Positions 20,389-28,620 of a stretch of 64,000 bases of DNA are shown here, piece by piece. Source of the DNA: Massilia alkalitolerans DSM 17462 (GTDB lineage Bacteria > Pseudomonadota > Gammaproteobacteria > Burkholderiales > Burkholderiaceae_D); the NCBI RefSeq assembly GCF_000427785.1, contig NZ_ATYR01000011.1, positions 124,291 through 188,290 of the forward strand. The letters run 5' to 3'. Numbering within the stretch: position 1 is the stretch's first letter; the number at the start of each line of letters is the position of its first letter. A program made the translations under genes and the position numbers. The notes under the pieces were generated by a model that saw only the letters and a program-made list of their open reading frames with translations, was not told the origin of the DNA and searched no databases.

Positions 20389-22164
20389 TTAGAGTGTCTG
20401 GAGCTGCTCGACCGCGCTGGCGATCTCGCCCGGCTCGATCGAGCGCAGGATGCGGCGCGTGCGCGTCGTGATCGCCGCCAGGTCGCTGTTCAGGATTTCC
20501 TGCTTCACCGACAGCAGCTGCGCCGGATGCATCGAGAATTCGCGCAGGCCCATGCCCAGCAGCAGGCGGGTGAGCTTGGTGTCGCCCGCCATCTCGCCGC
20601 ACACGGCGACGTCCAGGCCGGCCTTCTGGCCGGTGGCGATGGTCTGGGCAATCAGCATCAGGACCGCCGGGTGCAGCGGATTGTACAGGTGCGCCACTTC
20701 GTAGTCGACGCGGTCGATCGCCAGCGTGTACTGGATCAGGTCATTGGTCCCGATCGACAGGAAGTTCATGCGCTTGACGAACATCGGCAGCGCCAGCGCG
20801 GCGGCGGGGATCTCGATCATGGCGCCGACTTCCACGCCCGGATCGTACTTGAGATTCTCTGCGCGCAGCTGGGCCTTGGCCTGCTCGATCATGGCGAGCG
20901 TCTGGTCGATCTCGAAGGCATGCGCCAGCATCGGGATCAGGATCCGCACCTTTCCGTAGCATGAGGCGCGCAGGATCGCGCGCAGCTGGGTCAGGAACAG
21001 CTGGGGTTCGGCCAGGCAGTAGCGGATCGCGCGCAGGCCAAGCGCCGGGTTCAGCGCCGTGTGCTCGGTCGGGTCGAGCGGCTTGTCGGCGCCGACGTCG
21101 AGGGTGCGGATGGTGACCGGGCGGCCCTTCATCGCCACCACCGCCTTGCGGTACTGCTCGAACTGCTCGTCCTCGCTCGGGATTCGGAGCGCATTGCCGA
21201 GTCCGCCGCGGCCCATGAACAGGAACTCGGAGCGGAACAGGCCGACGCCCATCGCGCCGGCCTCCAGCGCGGCCGGGCAGTCGTCCGGCAGCTCGATGTT
21301 GGCCAGCAGCGTGACCGGGGTGCCGTCCCTGGTCACCGCCGGGGTCTTCTTGAGCTTGAGCAGGCGCTTGCGCGCCTTGATCAGGGCAGCCTGGCGCGCA
21401 CGGTACTGTTCCAGCACCAGCTGGCTCGGATTGCAGATCACTACGCCGGCGTCGCCGTCGATGATCACCCAGTCGTCCTGCTCGACCAGGCGCGAGGCCT
21501 GGCTCATGCCGACTACCGCCGGGATGTCGAGCGAGCGCGCGACGATCGCGGTGTGCGAGTTCTGGCCGCCGACGTCGGTGACGAAGCCGATGAAAGAGCG
21601 CGACTCCCCGTCGCGGTCGCGGAAGGCCAGCATGTCGGCCGGCGAGATGTCGTGGGCGACCACGATCATCTGCGGCGGAGAATGATCTTCACCCGTTAGA
21701 GGCGGCGGGATTTCCAAAGCGGTACCCATCAGGACCTTCAGCACCCGCTCGGCCACCTGCTGGATGTCGTGCTTGCGCTCGCGCAGGTACTCGTCCTCGA
21801 TCTCGTCGAACTGGGCCGAGAGCTCGTCGATCTGGGTCACCAGGGCCCATTCGGCGTTGTAGTGGCGGGTGCGGATGATGTCGAGCGGCGCTTCCGAGAT
21901 CATCGGGTCCGACAGGATCAGCGCGTGCACGTCGATGAAGGCGCCCAGTTCGGTCGGGGCATCCTTGGGCAGCTCGGTCCACAGGGCCTGCAGGCCGCGG
22001 TGCACTTCGGCGATGGCGTGCTGCAGGCGCGCGACCTCGGCCTCGACCTGTTCTTCCGGGACCAGGTAGTGCTTGACGTCGAGCGCGGCCGGCGTGAGCA
22101 GGTGCGCGCGTCCGATCGAGATGCCGCGCGAAACCGGAATGCCGTGGAGCGTGAACGATGCCAT
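20389..22164 (-). CDS. ptsI: PTS enzyme I (phosphoenolpyruvate-protein phosphotransferase)
   Basis: Takes phosphate from phosphoenolpyruvate and passes it to HPr. The 591-residue protein has the N-terminal HPr-binding region, the phospho-His segment GGQNSHTAIVARS, the PEP-binding barrel (LFRSEFLFMGR, ASCYGKVRILIPM) and the Cys-containing CGEMAGD motif. Start set at the ATG at 22164 (MASFTLHGIPVSRGISIG), where homology begins. Last gene of the EIIA-HPr-EI set; 41 bp separate it from ptsH. In Burkholderiales this set serves a regulatory relay, since no sugar permease accompanies it here. Confidence 0.95.
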   Translation of the reverse strand: MASFTLHGIPVSRGISIGRAHLLTPAALDVKHYLVPEEQVEAEVARLQHAIAEVHRGLQALWTELPKDAPTELGAFIDVHALILSDPMISEAPLDIIRTRHYNAEWALVTQIDELSAQFDEIEDEYLRERKHDIQQVAERVLKVLMGTALEIPPPLTGEDHSPPQMIVVAHDISPADMLAFRDRDGESRSFIGFVTDVGGQNSHTAIVARSLDIPAVVGMSQASRLVEQDDWVIIDGDAGVVICNPSQLVLEQYRARQAALIKARKRLLKLKKTPAVTRDGTPVTLLANIELPDDCPAALEAGAMGVGLFRSEFLFMGRGGLGNALRIPSEDEQFEQYRKAVVAMKGRPVTIRTLDVGADKPLDPTEHTALNPALGLRAIRYCLAEPQLFLTQLRAILRASCYGKVRILIPMLAHAFEIDQTLAMIEQAKAQLRAENLKYDPGVEVGAMIEIPAAALALPMFVKRMNFLSIGTNDLIQYTLAIDRVDYEVAHLYNPLHPAVLMLIAQTIATGQKAGLDVAVCGEMAGDTKLTRLLLGMGLREFSMHPAQLLSVKQEILNSDLAAITTRTRRILRSIEPGEIASAVEQLQTL

Positions 22165-22205
22165 CGAGGGTCCCGTGTGGCGGGGAGCTGCCGCTTCGCG
22201 CGGCA

Positions 22206-22475
22206 TTACTCGCCTTCGCCGAACTTGTCGTTGATCAGGCCACCCAGGGCGGCGATGCATGCTTCCTCGTCGGGACCGTCGGCCTCGAGCAGCACCTTGG
22301 CGCCCTTGCCGGCGGCGAGCATCATGACGCCCATGATCGACTTGGCATTGATGCGACGGCCGTTACGGGTGAGCCAGACGTCGCTCTTGAACTTGGCGGC
22401 CAGCTGGGTGAATTTGGCGGAGGCGCGGGCGTGCAGGCCCAGCTTGTTGATGATCTCGAATTCCTGTTGAATCAT
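22206..22475 (-). CDS. ptsH: PTS phosphocarrier protein HPr
   Basis: Carries phosphate between enzyme I and EIIA. The 89-residue protein has the phosphorylated His15 in KLGLHARAS and a conserved Ser46 in NAKSIMGVMML, the position targeted by HPr kinase where that enzyme exists. Length and both sites are standard. It sits between EIIA (52 bp upstream) and ptsI. Confidence 0.96.
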   Translation of the reverse strand: MIQQEFEIINKLGLHARASAKFTQLAAKFKSDVWLTRNGRRINAKSIMGVMMLAAGKGAKVLLEADGPDEEACIAALGGLINDKFGEGE

Positions 22476-22527
22476 GTTCTCGCTTATTGTCTCGTTTTAT
22501 GCGCGTGGCCAAAAAGGGATGGGGTGT

Positions 22528-22935
22528 TCAGCTCGATCCGACGCGGATGCGGTTATCCACCCGCACCGCGCCGTTCTGGGCGCCGGCCAGGGCCATTTCC
22601 ACGACCACGTCGAGGGTGTCGCGGCGGTAGGTGATCGCACGCAGCAGCATCGGCAGGCTGATGCCGGCGATGACTTCCACGTGGCCGGCGTCGGCCAGCG
22701 AGTTGCAGCAATTGGACGGGGTGCCGCCCTTGATGTCGGTGATGACCAGCACGCCGTCGCCCTCGTCCAGGCGCGCGATCGCCTCCTTGGCGAGGCAGTT
22801 CACCTCGTGCAGGTCCTGGTCGGCGGTCACGTCGATCGCCTCGAAGCGCTCGGTGGGGCCACGGAATACGTGGGCCACCGCGGAGATGAATGCCTGGCCC
22901 AGCGGAGCGTGGGTCATCAGCAGGATGCCTACCAT
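22528..22935 (-). CDS. PTS EIIA component, mannose/fructose family
   Basis: The 135-residue protein starts MVGILLMTHAPLGQAF; His9 is the expected phosphorylation site of mannose-family EIIA. The conserved VLVITDIKGGTPSNC segment follows. No EIIB, EIIC or EIID genes are adjacent, so it probably has a regulatory role like the orphan EIIA(Man) of other betaproteobacteria (an inference). One base separates it from the end of gshB, showing an operon. Confidence 0.92.
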   Translation of the reverse strand: MVGILLMTHAPLGQAFISAVAHVFRGPTERFEAIDVTADQDLHEVNCLAKEAIARLDEGDGVLVITDIKGGTPSNCCNSLADAGHVEVIAGISLPMLLRAITYRRDTLDVVVEMALAGAQNGAVRVDNRIRVGSS

Positions 22936-22936
22936 G

Positions 22937-23887
22937 TCAGTGCTTCTCAGTTGCCTTGCGTTCGACCGCGTCGATGAACATCGCGGCCACGTCGAATCCG
23001 GTCTGGTCGGTGATCTCCTGGAAGCAGGTCGGGCTGGTGACGTTCACTTCGGTCAGGAAATCGCCGATCACGTCCAATCCTACCAGCAACAGGCCGCGCG
23101 CCGCCAGTTCCGGGCCGATGGCCTCGGCGATCTCGCGCTCGCGCGCGGTGATCGGCTGCGCCACGCCCAGGCCGCCGGCAGCCAGGTTGCCGCGCACTTC
23201 GTTGCCCTGGGGGATGCGCGCCAGCGTGAACGGCACCGGCCTGCCGTCAATCACGAGCACGCGCTTGTCGCCCTGCTTGATGGCGGGGATGAATTTCTGC
23301 GCCATGATCGTATGCTTGCCGTTGCCGGTCAGGGACTCGATCACCGAACCGAGGTTCATGCCGTCGTCCTTGACGCGGAAGATGCCGGCCCCGCCCATGC
23401 CGTCGAGCGGCTTGAAGATCACGTCGCCGTGCTTCTCGTGGAAGGCGCGCAGCCGCGCCGCGCTCGAGCTGACCAGGGTTGGCGAGGTGTACTGGCTGAA
23501 CTGGCCGATGGTGAGCTTCTCGTTGTGGTCGCGGATCGCGCCCGGGCGGTTGAACACGCGCGCGCCCTGGCGCTCGGCCAGCTCCAGCAGGTAGGTGCCG
23601 TACACGTATTCCATGTCGAAGGGCGGATCCTTGCGCTCGATCACGGCATCGAAGAACGAGAGCTGCACGCTTTCGGGCCGGTCGGCGCGGTACCATTCAT
23701 CGGCCTCGCCGGTGAGGTGGATGCGCGTGACGACCGCCGTCACCACGCCCTCTTCCAGCACCATGTCGCGCTGTTCGAAGGCGTAGATGGCGTGGCCGCG
23801 CCTGGCGGCTTCGCGCATCATCGCGAAAGTCGAATCCTTGTAGATCTTGAACGTGGAGAGCGGGTCGGCGAGAAAAGCGATTTTCAT
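22937..23887 (-). CDS. gshB: Glutathione synthetase
   Basis: Joins gamma-glutamylcysteine and glycine with ATP to make glutathione. The 316-residue ATP-grasp enzyme shows RVFNRPGAIRDHNEKL, VIFKPLDGMGGAGIFRV (ATP-binding loop), and EVNVTSPTCFQEI near the C-terminus (metal-binding Glu/Asn). Length matches E. coli GshB (316). It lies 128 bp after gshA and directly before the PTS EIIA gene. Confidence 0.96.
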   Translation of the reverse strand: MKIAFLADPLSTFKIYKDSTFAMMREAARRGHAIYAFEQRDMVLEEGVVTAVVTRIHLTGEADEWYRADRPESVQLSFFDAVIERKDPPFDMEYVYGTYLLELAERQGARVFNRPGAIRDHNEKLTIGQFSQYTSPTLVSSSAARLRAFHEKHGDVIFKPLDGMGGAGIFRVKDDGMNLGSVIESLTGNGKHTIMAQKFIPAIKQGDKRVLVIDGRPVPFTLARIPQGNEVRGNLAAGGLGVAQPITAREREIAEAIGPELAARGLLLVGLDVIGDFLTEVNVTSPTCFQEITDQTGFDVAAMFIDAVERKATEKH

Positions 23888-24015
23888 GGGGCATCCATGG
23901 CAGGAGATACCCCGATTTTAGCCGGAAACGCGAAAGCTCGCGGACGAGCCCCGCCGGAATGCCGTCCAGCTGGCCTGAAGCCCCCCATGCTACGAGGGTC
24001 AGGTGTGTTTTTGGA

Positions 24016-25317
24016 TTAATACACTTCCGGATTCGGATCGGTGCGTTCGAGTTCGAGCGAGGCCGCCAGCAGGCCCAGGCGCGCTACCACGCCGTACACG
24101 TAGAAGCGGTTCGGCGCCGCCGTGCCCGGTTTGGCTTTCAGGTCCGGCACCGCGTGCTGCTGGGCGAAGGCCAGCGGCACGTACTGCGAGCCCGGCGCGT
24201 TCAGGTTCTGGTCGATGCCGCGTTCGGCGTGCACGCGGTAGAAGCCGCCCACCACGTAGCGGTCGATCATGTACACCACCGGCTCGGCCACCGCGTCGTT
24301 GATGGATTCGAAGGTCGGTACGCCTTCCTGCACGATCATGTCGGTGACGGCCACGCCATCCTTGATGACGGTCATCTTGTTGCGCTGGGCGCGGCTCAGG
24401 TCGCGCACCTCGCTGGCATCCTTCACCGTCATGACGCCCATGCCGTAGGTGCCGGCATCGGGCTTGACGATCACGAAGGGCTTCTGCTCCTTCATGCCGT
24501 ATTCCTTGTACTTCTTCTTGATCTTCGAGAGCAGGGCCGAGACGGCATCCGCCAGCTGCTCGGTGCCGACGTCCTGCTGCAGGTCGATTTCGCCGACCTT
24601 GCTGTGCAGCGGGTTGACCAGCCAGGGGTCGATCTCGATCAGCTTGCCGAACTTCTTGGCCACTTCGTCGAACGCCTTGAAGTGGTTGCTCTTGCGGCGC
24701 AGCGCCCAGCCGGCGTGCAGCGGCGGCAGCAGCGACTGCTCGTGGATGTTTTCCAGGATAGCCGGGATGCCGCTCGAGAGGTCGTTGTTCAACAGGATGG
24801 TGCAGGGATCGAAATCGGCCAGGCCGACGCGGCGGCCGTTCGGCGAACGCACCAGCGGCTCCACCACCAGCATGTTGCCGTCAGGCAGCGCCAGCGGCGT
24901 CGGCTGGGTGACGTCCGGCGACAGCGAGCCGAGGCGCACATGCAGGCCGGTCTGGCGGAAGATCTGCATCAGGCGCGCCACGTTCTGCAGGTACATCGGG
25001 TTGCGCGTGTGGACTTCCGGGATCATCAGCAGGTTGCGTGCATCCGGGCAATACTTGTCGATCGCGGCCATGGCGGCCTGCACCGTCAGCGGCAGCATCT
25101 CGGTCGACAGGTTGTTGAAGCCGCCCGGGAACAGGTTGGTGTCGACCGGCGCCAGCTTGTAGCCAGCATTGCGCAGGTCTACCGAGCAATAGAACGGCGG
25201 CGTATGCTCCTGCCACTCGAGGCGGAACCAGCGTTCGATGGCGGGCGTGGCTTCGAGAATCTTCTTTTCCAGGTCCAGAAGGGGACCGGTCAGGGCGGTG
25301 GCGAGGTGCGGAACCAT
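24016..25317 (-). CDS. gshA: Glutamate-cysteine ligase (betaproteobacterial type)
   Basis: First step of glutathione synthesis. The 433-residue protein belongs to the ATP-grasp-like GshA group of beta- and gammaproteobacteria, not the E. coli type: VPHLATALTGPLLDLEKKIL, FIVKPDAGTYGMGVMTVKDA-type ATP-binding segment, and EGVPTFESINDAVAEPVVYMIDRYVVGGFYR. It is followed by gshB, as is common in this group. A terminator lies upstream, between amtB and gshA, so gshA probably has its own promoter in the AT-rich 25318-25400 region. Confidence 0.92.
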   Translation of the reverse strand: MVPHLATALTGPLLDLEKKILEATPAIERWFRLEWQEHTPPFYCSVDLRNAGYKLAPVDTNLFPGGFNNLSTEMLPLTVQAAMAAIDKYCPDARNLLMIPEVHTRNPMYLQNVARLMQIFRQTGLHVRLGSLSPDVTQPTPLALPDGNMLVVEPLVRSPNGRRVGLADFDPCTILLNNDLSSGIPAILENIHEQSLLPPLHAGWALRRKSNHFKAFDEVAKKFGKLIEIDPWLVNPLHSKVGEIDLQQDVGTEQLADAVSALLSKIKKKYKEYGMKEQKPFVIVKPDAGTYGMGVMTVKDASEVRDLSRAQRNKMTVIKDGVAVTDMIVQEGVPTFESINDAVAEPVVYMIDRYVVGGFYRVHAERGIDQNLNAPGSQYVPLAFAQQHAVPDLKAKPGTAAPNRFYVYGVVARLGLLAASLELERTDPNPEVY

Positions 25318-25413
25318 GGTGTGGACGTCCTAGTATTGGCTTATTCGAATTATATCGGTAGCCTTAGGTATGGACGAATATCCTTATTTAAAGTCCGCAT
25401 ACTTGCCGTAAAC

Positions 25414-25440
25414 GCAAAAAGGCGCCCATGCGGGCGCCTT
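25414..25440 (-). terminator. Rho-independent terminator after amtB
   Basis: On the minus strand an AAGGCGCCCGC/GGGCGCCTT hairpin is followed by five T. It begins 19 bp downstream of the amtB stop and separates the ammonium operon from gshA. Confidence 0.88.
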
Positions 25441-25458
25441 CCTTGGAACATCGCGCGC

Positions 25459-26859
25459 TTACAGGTGGTAAGCCGACTCCCCATGGCTGGTAATGTCCAG
25501 CCCTTCGCGCTCGGCATCGGCCGGCACGCGCAGGCCCACCACCACGTCCACCAGCTTGAAGGCGATGAAGGCCACCAGCGCCGACCACACGATGGTCACG
25601 CCGACCGCCTCGGCCTGCACCAGCAGCTGTCCGGCGATCGAGTAGTCCGGCGAGGCCTTGTTGGCGACGTAGTCCCAGACGCCCTGCCCGCCCAGCTGCG
25701 GCGCCGCGAACACGCCGGTCAGCAGCGCGCCCAGGATGCCGCCCACGCCGTGCACGCCGAACACGTCGAGCGAGTCGTCGGCGCCCAGCAGGCGTTTCAG
25801 GCCGGTCACGCCCCACAGGCAGACCACGCCGGCCAGCAGGCCCATCACCAGCGCGCCCATCGGACCGACGAAGCCGGCGCCCGGGGTGATCGCCACCAGG
25901 CCCGAGACCGCGCCCGACACCGCGCCCAGCAGCGAAGGCTTGCGCTTGAAGGCCCACTCGCCGAACATCCACGACACGGCCGCCGCGGCGGTCGCCAGCA
26001 GGGTGTTGATGAAGGCCAGCGCGGCCACGTCGCCCGCTTCCAGCGCCGAGCCGGCGTTGAAGCCGAACCAGCCCACCCACAGCAGCGAGGCGCCGATCAT
26101 GGTCATGGTCAGCGAGTGCGGAGCCATCGACTCGCGGCCCAGGCCGATGCGCTTGCCGATCACATATGCGCCGACCAGGCCGGCCACCGCCGCATTGATG
26201 TGCACCACGGTGCCGCCGGCGAAGTCGAGCGCGCCGTGCTGCCACAGGAAGCCGGCATTCTCGGTGACGCTCGCCAGGCTGGCGGCATCGGAAATCGCAT
26301 CCGGGCCGGCCCAGAACCAGACCATGTGCGCCACCGGCAGGTAGCCGAAGGTGAACCAGATCACCATGAACAGCAGCACCGCCGAGAAGCGCACGCGTTC
26401 GGCGAAGGCGCCGACGATCAGGCCGCAGGTGATGGCGGCGAAGGTGCCCTGGAAGGCCACGAAGATGAACTCGGGGATCATGGTCTCCTTGCTGAAGGTG
26501 GCGGCCTGGCTGAAGGTGCCGGCCGCGGCGTCATAGATCCCGTTCAGGAACACGCGGTCGAAGCCGCCGATGAAGGCATTGCCCTGGGTGAAGGCCAGCG
26601 AGTAACCGTACAGGCACCACAGGACGATGATCAGCGAGAACACCATGAACACCTGCATCAGCACCGACAGCATGTTCTTGGCGCGCACCAGGCCGCCGTA
26701 GAACAGCGCCAGGCCCGGGATCGACATCATGATGACGAGCAGCGTGGCGACGAACATCCACGCGGTGTCGCCCTTGTTGACGGTGGGCGCGGCGAGCGCC
26801 GGCAGCGCCAGGCCGGCGGCAGCTGCGCCGGCGAGGACTTTGGTAACGGTATGCTTCAT
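25459..26859 (-). CDS. amtB: Ammonium transporter AmtB
   Basis: Inner-membrane ammonium channel gated by the PII protein GlnK. The 466-residue protein has a cleavable signal-like N-terminus (KVLAGAAAAGLALPALA), as in other AmtB, then eleven membrane spans. Family motifs include GNAFIGGFDRVFLNG, DFAGGTVVHINAAVAGLVGAYVIG (with the first pore His) and DVFGVHGVGGILGALLTGVF (the second pore His). Eleven bases after glnK; the linked glnK-amtB arrangement is general among proteobacteria. Confidence 0.96.
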   Translation of the reverse strand: MKHTVTKVLAGAAAAGLALPALAAPTVNKGDTAWMFVATLLVIMMSIPGLALFYGGLVRAKNMLSVLMQVFMVFSLIIVLWCLYGYSLAFTQGNAFIGGFDRVFLNGIYDAAAGTFSQAATFSKETMIPEFIFVAFQGTFAAITCGLIVGAFAERVRFSAVLLFMVIWFTFGYLPVAHMVWFWAGPDAISDAASLASVTENAGFLWQHGALDFAGGTVVHINAAVAGLVGAYVIGKRIGLGRESMAPHSLTMTMIGASLLWVGWFGFNAGSALEAGDVAALAFINTLLATAAAAVSWMFGEWAFKRKPSLLGAVSGAVSGLVAITPGAGFVGPMGALVMGLLAGVVCLWGVTGLKRLLGADDSLDVFGVHGVGGILGALLTGVFAAPQLGGQGVWDYVANKASPDYSIAGQLLVQAEAVGVTIVWSALVAFIAFKLVDVVVGLRVPADAEREGLDITSHGESAYHL

Positions 26860-26870
26860 TCGGCTTCCCC

Positions 26871-27221
<351 letters not shown>

Positions 27222-27226
27222 CTATT

Positions 27227-27958
27227 TCAGAAAGTTTTGGACACGCTCAGCACGGCTGCCGACTTGCCCAGGTTTTCGCCTTCCGGGCTCAGGTAGGCCT
27301 TGGTATTGCCCTTGACCCAGGCCAGCGACACGGTCGCCACGCCGAAGTCCTTGCTCAAGCCGACCTTGTAGTCGGTGTACGAGAAAGCGCTGTTGTTGTT
27401 CACTTCCTGGCGCCCCGCGTGCAGGTTCAGGAACACGCCCTCGTAGACGTCGATGTCGGCGCCCAGGTCCAGGTAGCCGCTGCGCTTGCTGTTGGCGGTG
27501 CCGAACAGGTTGGTGGTCGAGTGCGAATACTTGACGTAGGCCGGACCGAAGCCCAGGCGCGCGTACAGTTCGAAGGTGTTGGCGCGCGGGCTCAGGTCGT
27601 TCGACGGATACCAGTAATACAGGCCGCCGACATCATAGGTGAGGTTCTCGCTCAGGTTGCCGCGCTTGCCGCCGTAGACGTCCCATTCGATGTCGCCGTC
27701 GCCGCCGAGGTCTTTCGTCCATTTGATGGTGGACAGCCAGGTGCCCACGTACAGGCCGGTCGGGCCGTGCACGTAGTCGACGCCGCCCTGCAGCGCCGGA
27801 TCCAACCGGGTTTGCGACAGGCCGCGGTAACGGTAGTCGCTGGTGATGGCGGCGTTGTAGCTGATTTGATGCTCAGGAGCAGCTTCTTGCGCAAACGCAG
27901 GAACACTCGACAAGGCCAGCACGGCCAGGCTTGCTGCTGCAATGGTGTTGCACTTCAT
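27227..27958 (-). CDS. TorF-family putative outer-membrane porin
   Basis: The 243-residue product has a signal peptide (CNTIAAASLAVLALSSVPAFA, cleavage near residue 23) and mature beta-strand repeats ending in an aromatic terminal residue (AAVLSVSKTF), as outer-membrane barrels do. SYNAAITSDYRYRGLSQTRLDPALQGG is the hallmark start of TorF/Gcw_chp proteins. It heads a minus-strand operon with glnK and amtB. This placement suggests a nitrogen-linked solute channel, an inference from context. Confidence 0.85.
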   Translation of the reverse strand: MKCNTIAAASLAVLALSSVPAFAQEAAPEHQISYNAAITSDYRYRGLSQTRLDPALQGGVDYVHGPTGLYVGTWLSTIKWTKDLGGDGDIEWDVYGGKRGNLSENLTYDVGGLYYWYPSNDLSPRANTFELYARLGFGPAYVKYSHSTTNLFGTANSKRSGYLDLGADIDVYEGVFLNLHAGRQEVNNNSAFSYTDYKVGLSKDFGVATVSLAWVKGNTKAYLSPEGENLGKSAAVLSVSKTF

Positions 27959-28034
27959 GACATTCCCCTTATTTTCAACAGCTGCGTTCGACGGCTGAAC
28001 CGTGGCGCGGGCTGTTGCGGTTTACAATCTGGTT

Positions 28035-28073
28035 TGCTACACGCCTGCCAACTCTTTAGCAGGATGTGTGCCA
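28035..28073 (-). promoter_or_regulatory. Two adjacent sigma-54-like promoter elements before the porin-glnK-amtB operon
   Basis: On the minus strand TGGCACACATCCTGCT (28058-28073) and TGGCAGGCGTGTAGCA (28035-28050) both show the GG-N10-GC spacing of sigma-54 -24/-12 elements, each with one mismatch in the TTGC half. They lie 77-115 bp upstream of the porin start. A sigma-54/NtrC promoter is expected for a glnK-amtB operon. No clear NtrC enhancer was found. Confidence 0.5.
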
Positions 28074-28262
28074 GCTTGAAAAAACCACCGAAAGGGCGAC
28101 GGAGTGCTGCTGGAATGCTTGTTTTCTCAGCCATCCGCCCCATTTGCGATTCGAATAACGGGGGAAACCCTTGCGCCAGGCATCCGCCGCGGCGCGGCGC
28201 ACCAAAAGCGGAGTGCAACGCACTGTCGTGGTGCAGTGCGATCCGACTGAAAGGAAATGGAC

Positions 28263-28610
28263 ATGAACAGCTTCTTCAATGACATCCAGGGCAAGATCAA
28301 CCAGGCGCTGGAAAGCTCGCCGGCCAAGGACATCGAGAAAAACGTCAAGGCGATGATGACCCAGGGCTTCTCGAAGCTCGACCTGGTCACCCGCGAAGAG
28401 TTCGACATCCAGGCCCAGGTGCTGGCCAAGACCCGCGCCAAGCTCGAAGCGCTCGAGCTGCGCGTGGTGGAGCTGGAAGCGCGCTTGGCCGCGCAGGGCG
28501 GCACCGTCAGCACGGCGGCTTCCTCCACGGCAGCCGCCCCGGCCGCCGGCGATGCGCTCCCCGGCGCCACCGATCCGTCCGCGCCGCACGTCATCCTCGA
28601 CAAGCCCTGA
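28263..28610 (+). CDS. ubiK: Ubiquinone biosynthesis accessory factor UbiK (BMFP family)
   Basis: Small coiled-coil protein that helps assemble the soluble ubiquinone-biosynthesis complex with UbiJ. The 115-residue product contains [22 protein letters not shown], then [19 protein letters not shown] and a long heptad-rich C-terminal helix ([20 protein letters not shown]), followed by an Ala-rich tail. ATG at 28263 is chosen over the one at 28257 because AAGGA lies seven bases before it. It precedes nrdJ by 10 bp. Confidence 0.88.
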   Translation: MNSFFNDIQGKINQALESSPAKDIEKNVKAMMTQGFSKLDLVTREEFDIQAQVLAKTRAKLEALELRVVELEARLAAQGGTVSTAASSTAAAPAAGDALPGATDPSAPHVILDKP

Positions 28611-28620
28611 ATCCCGCGCC

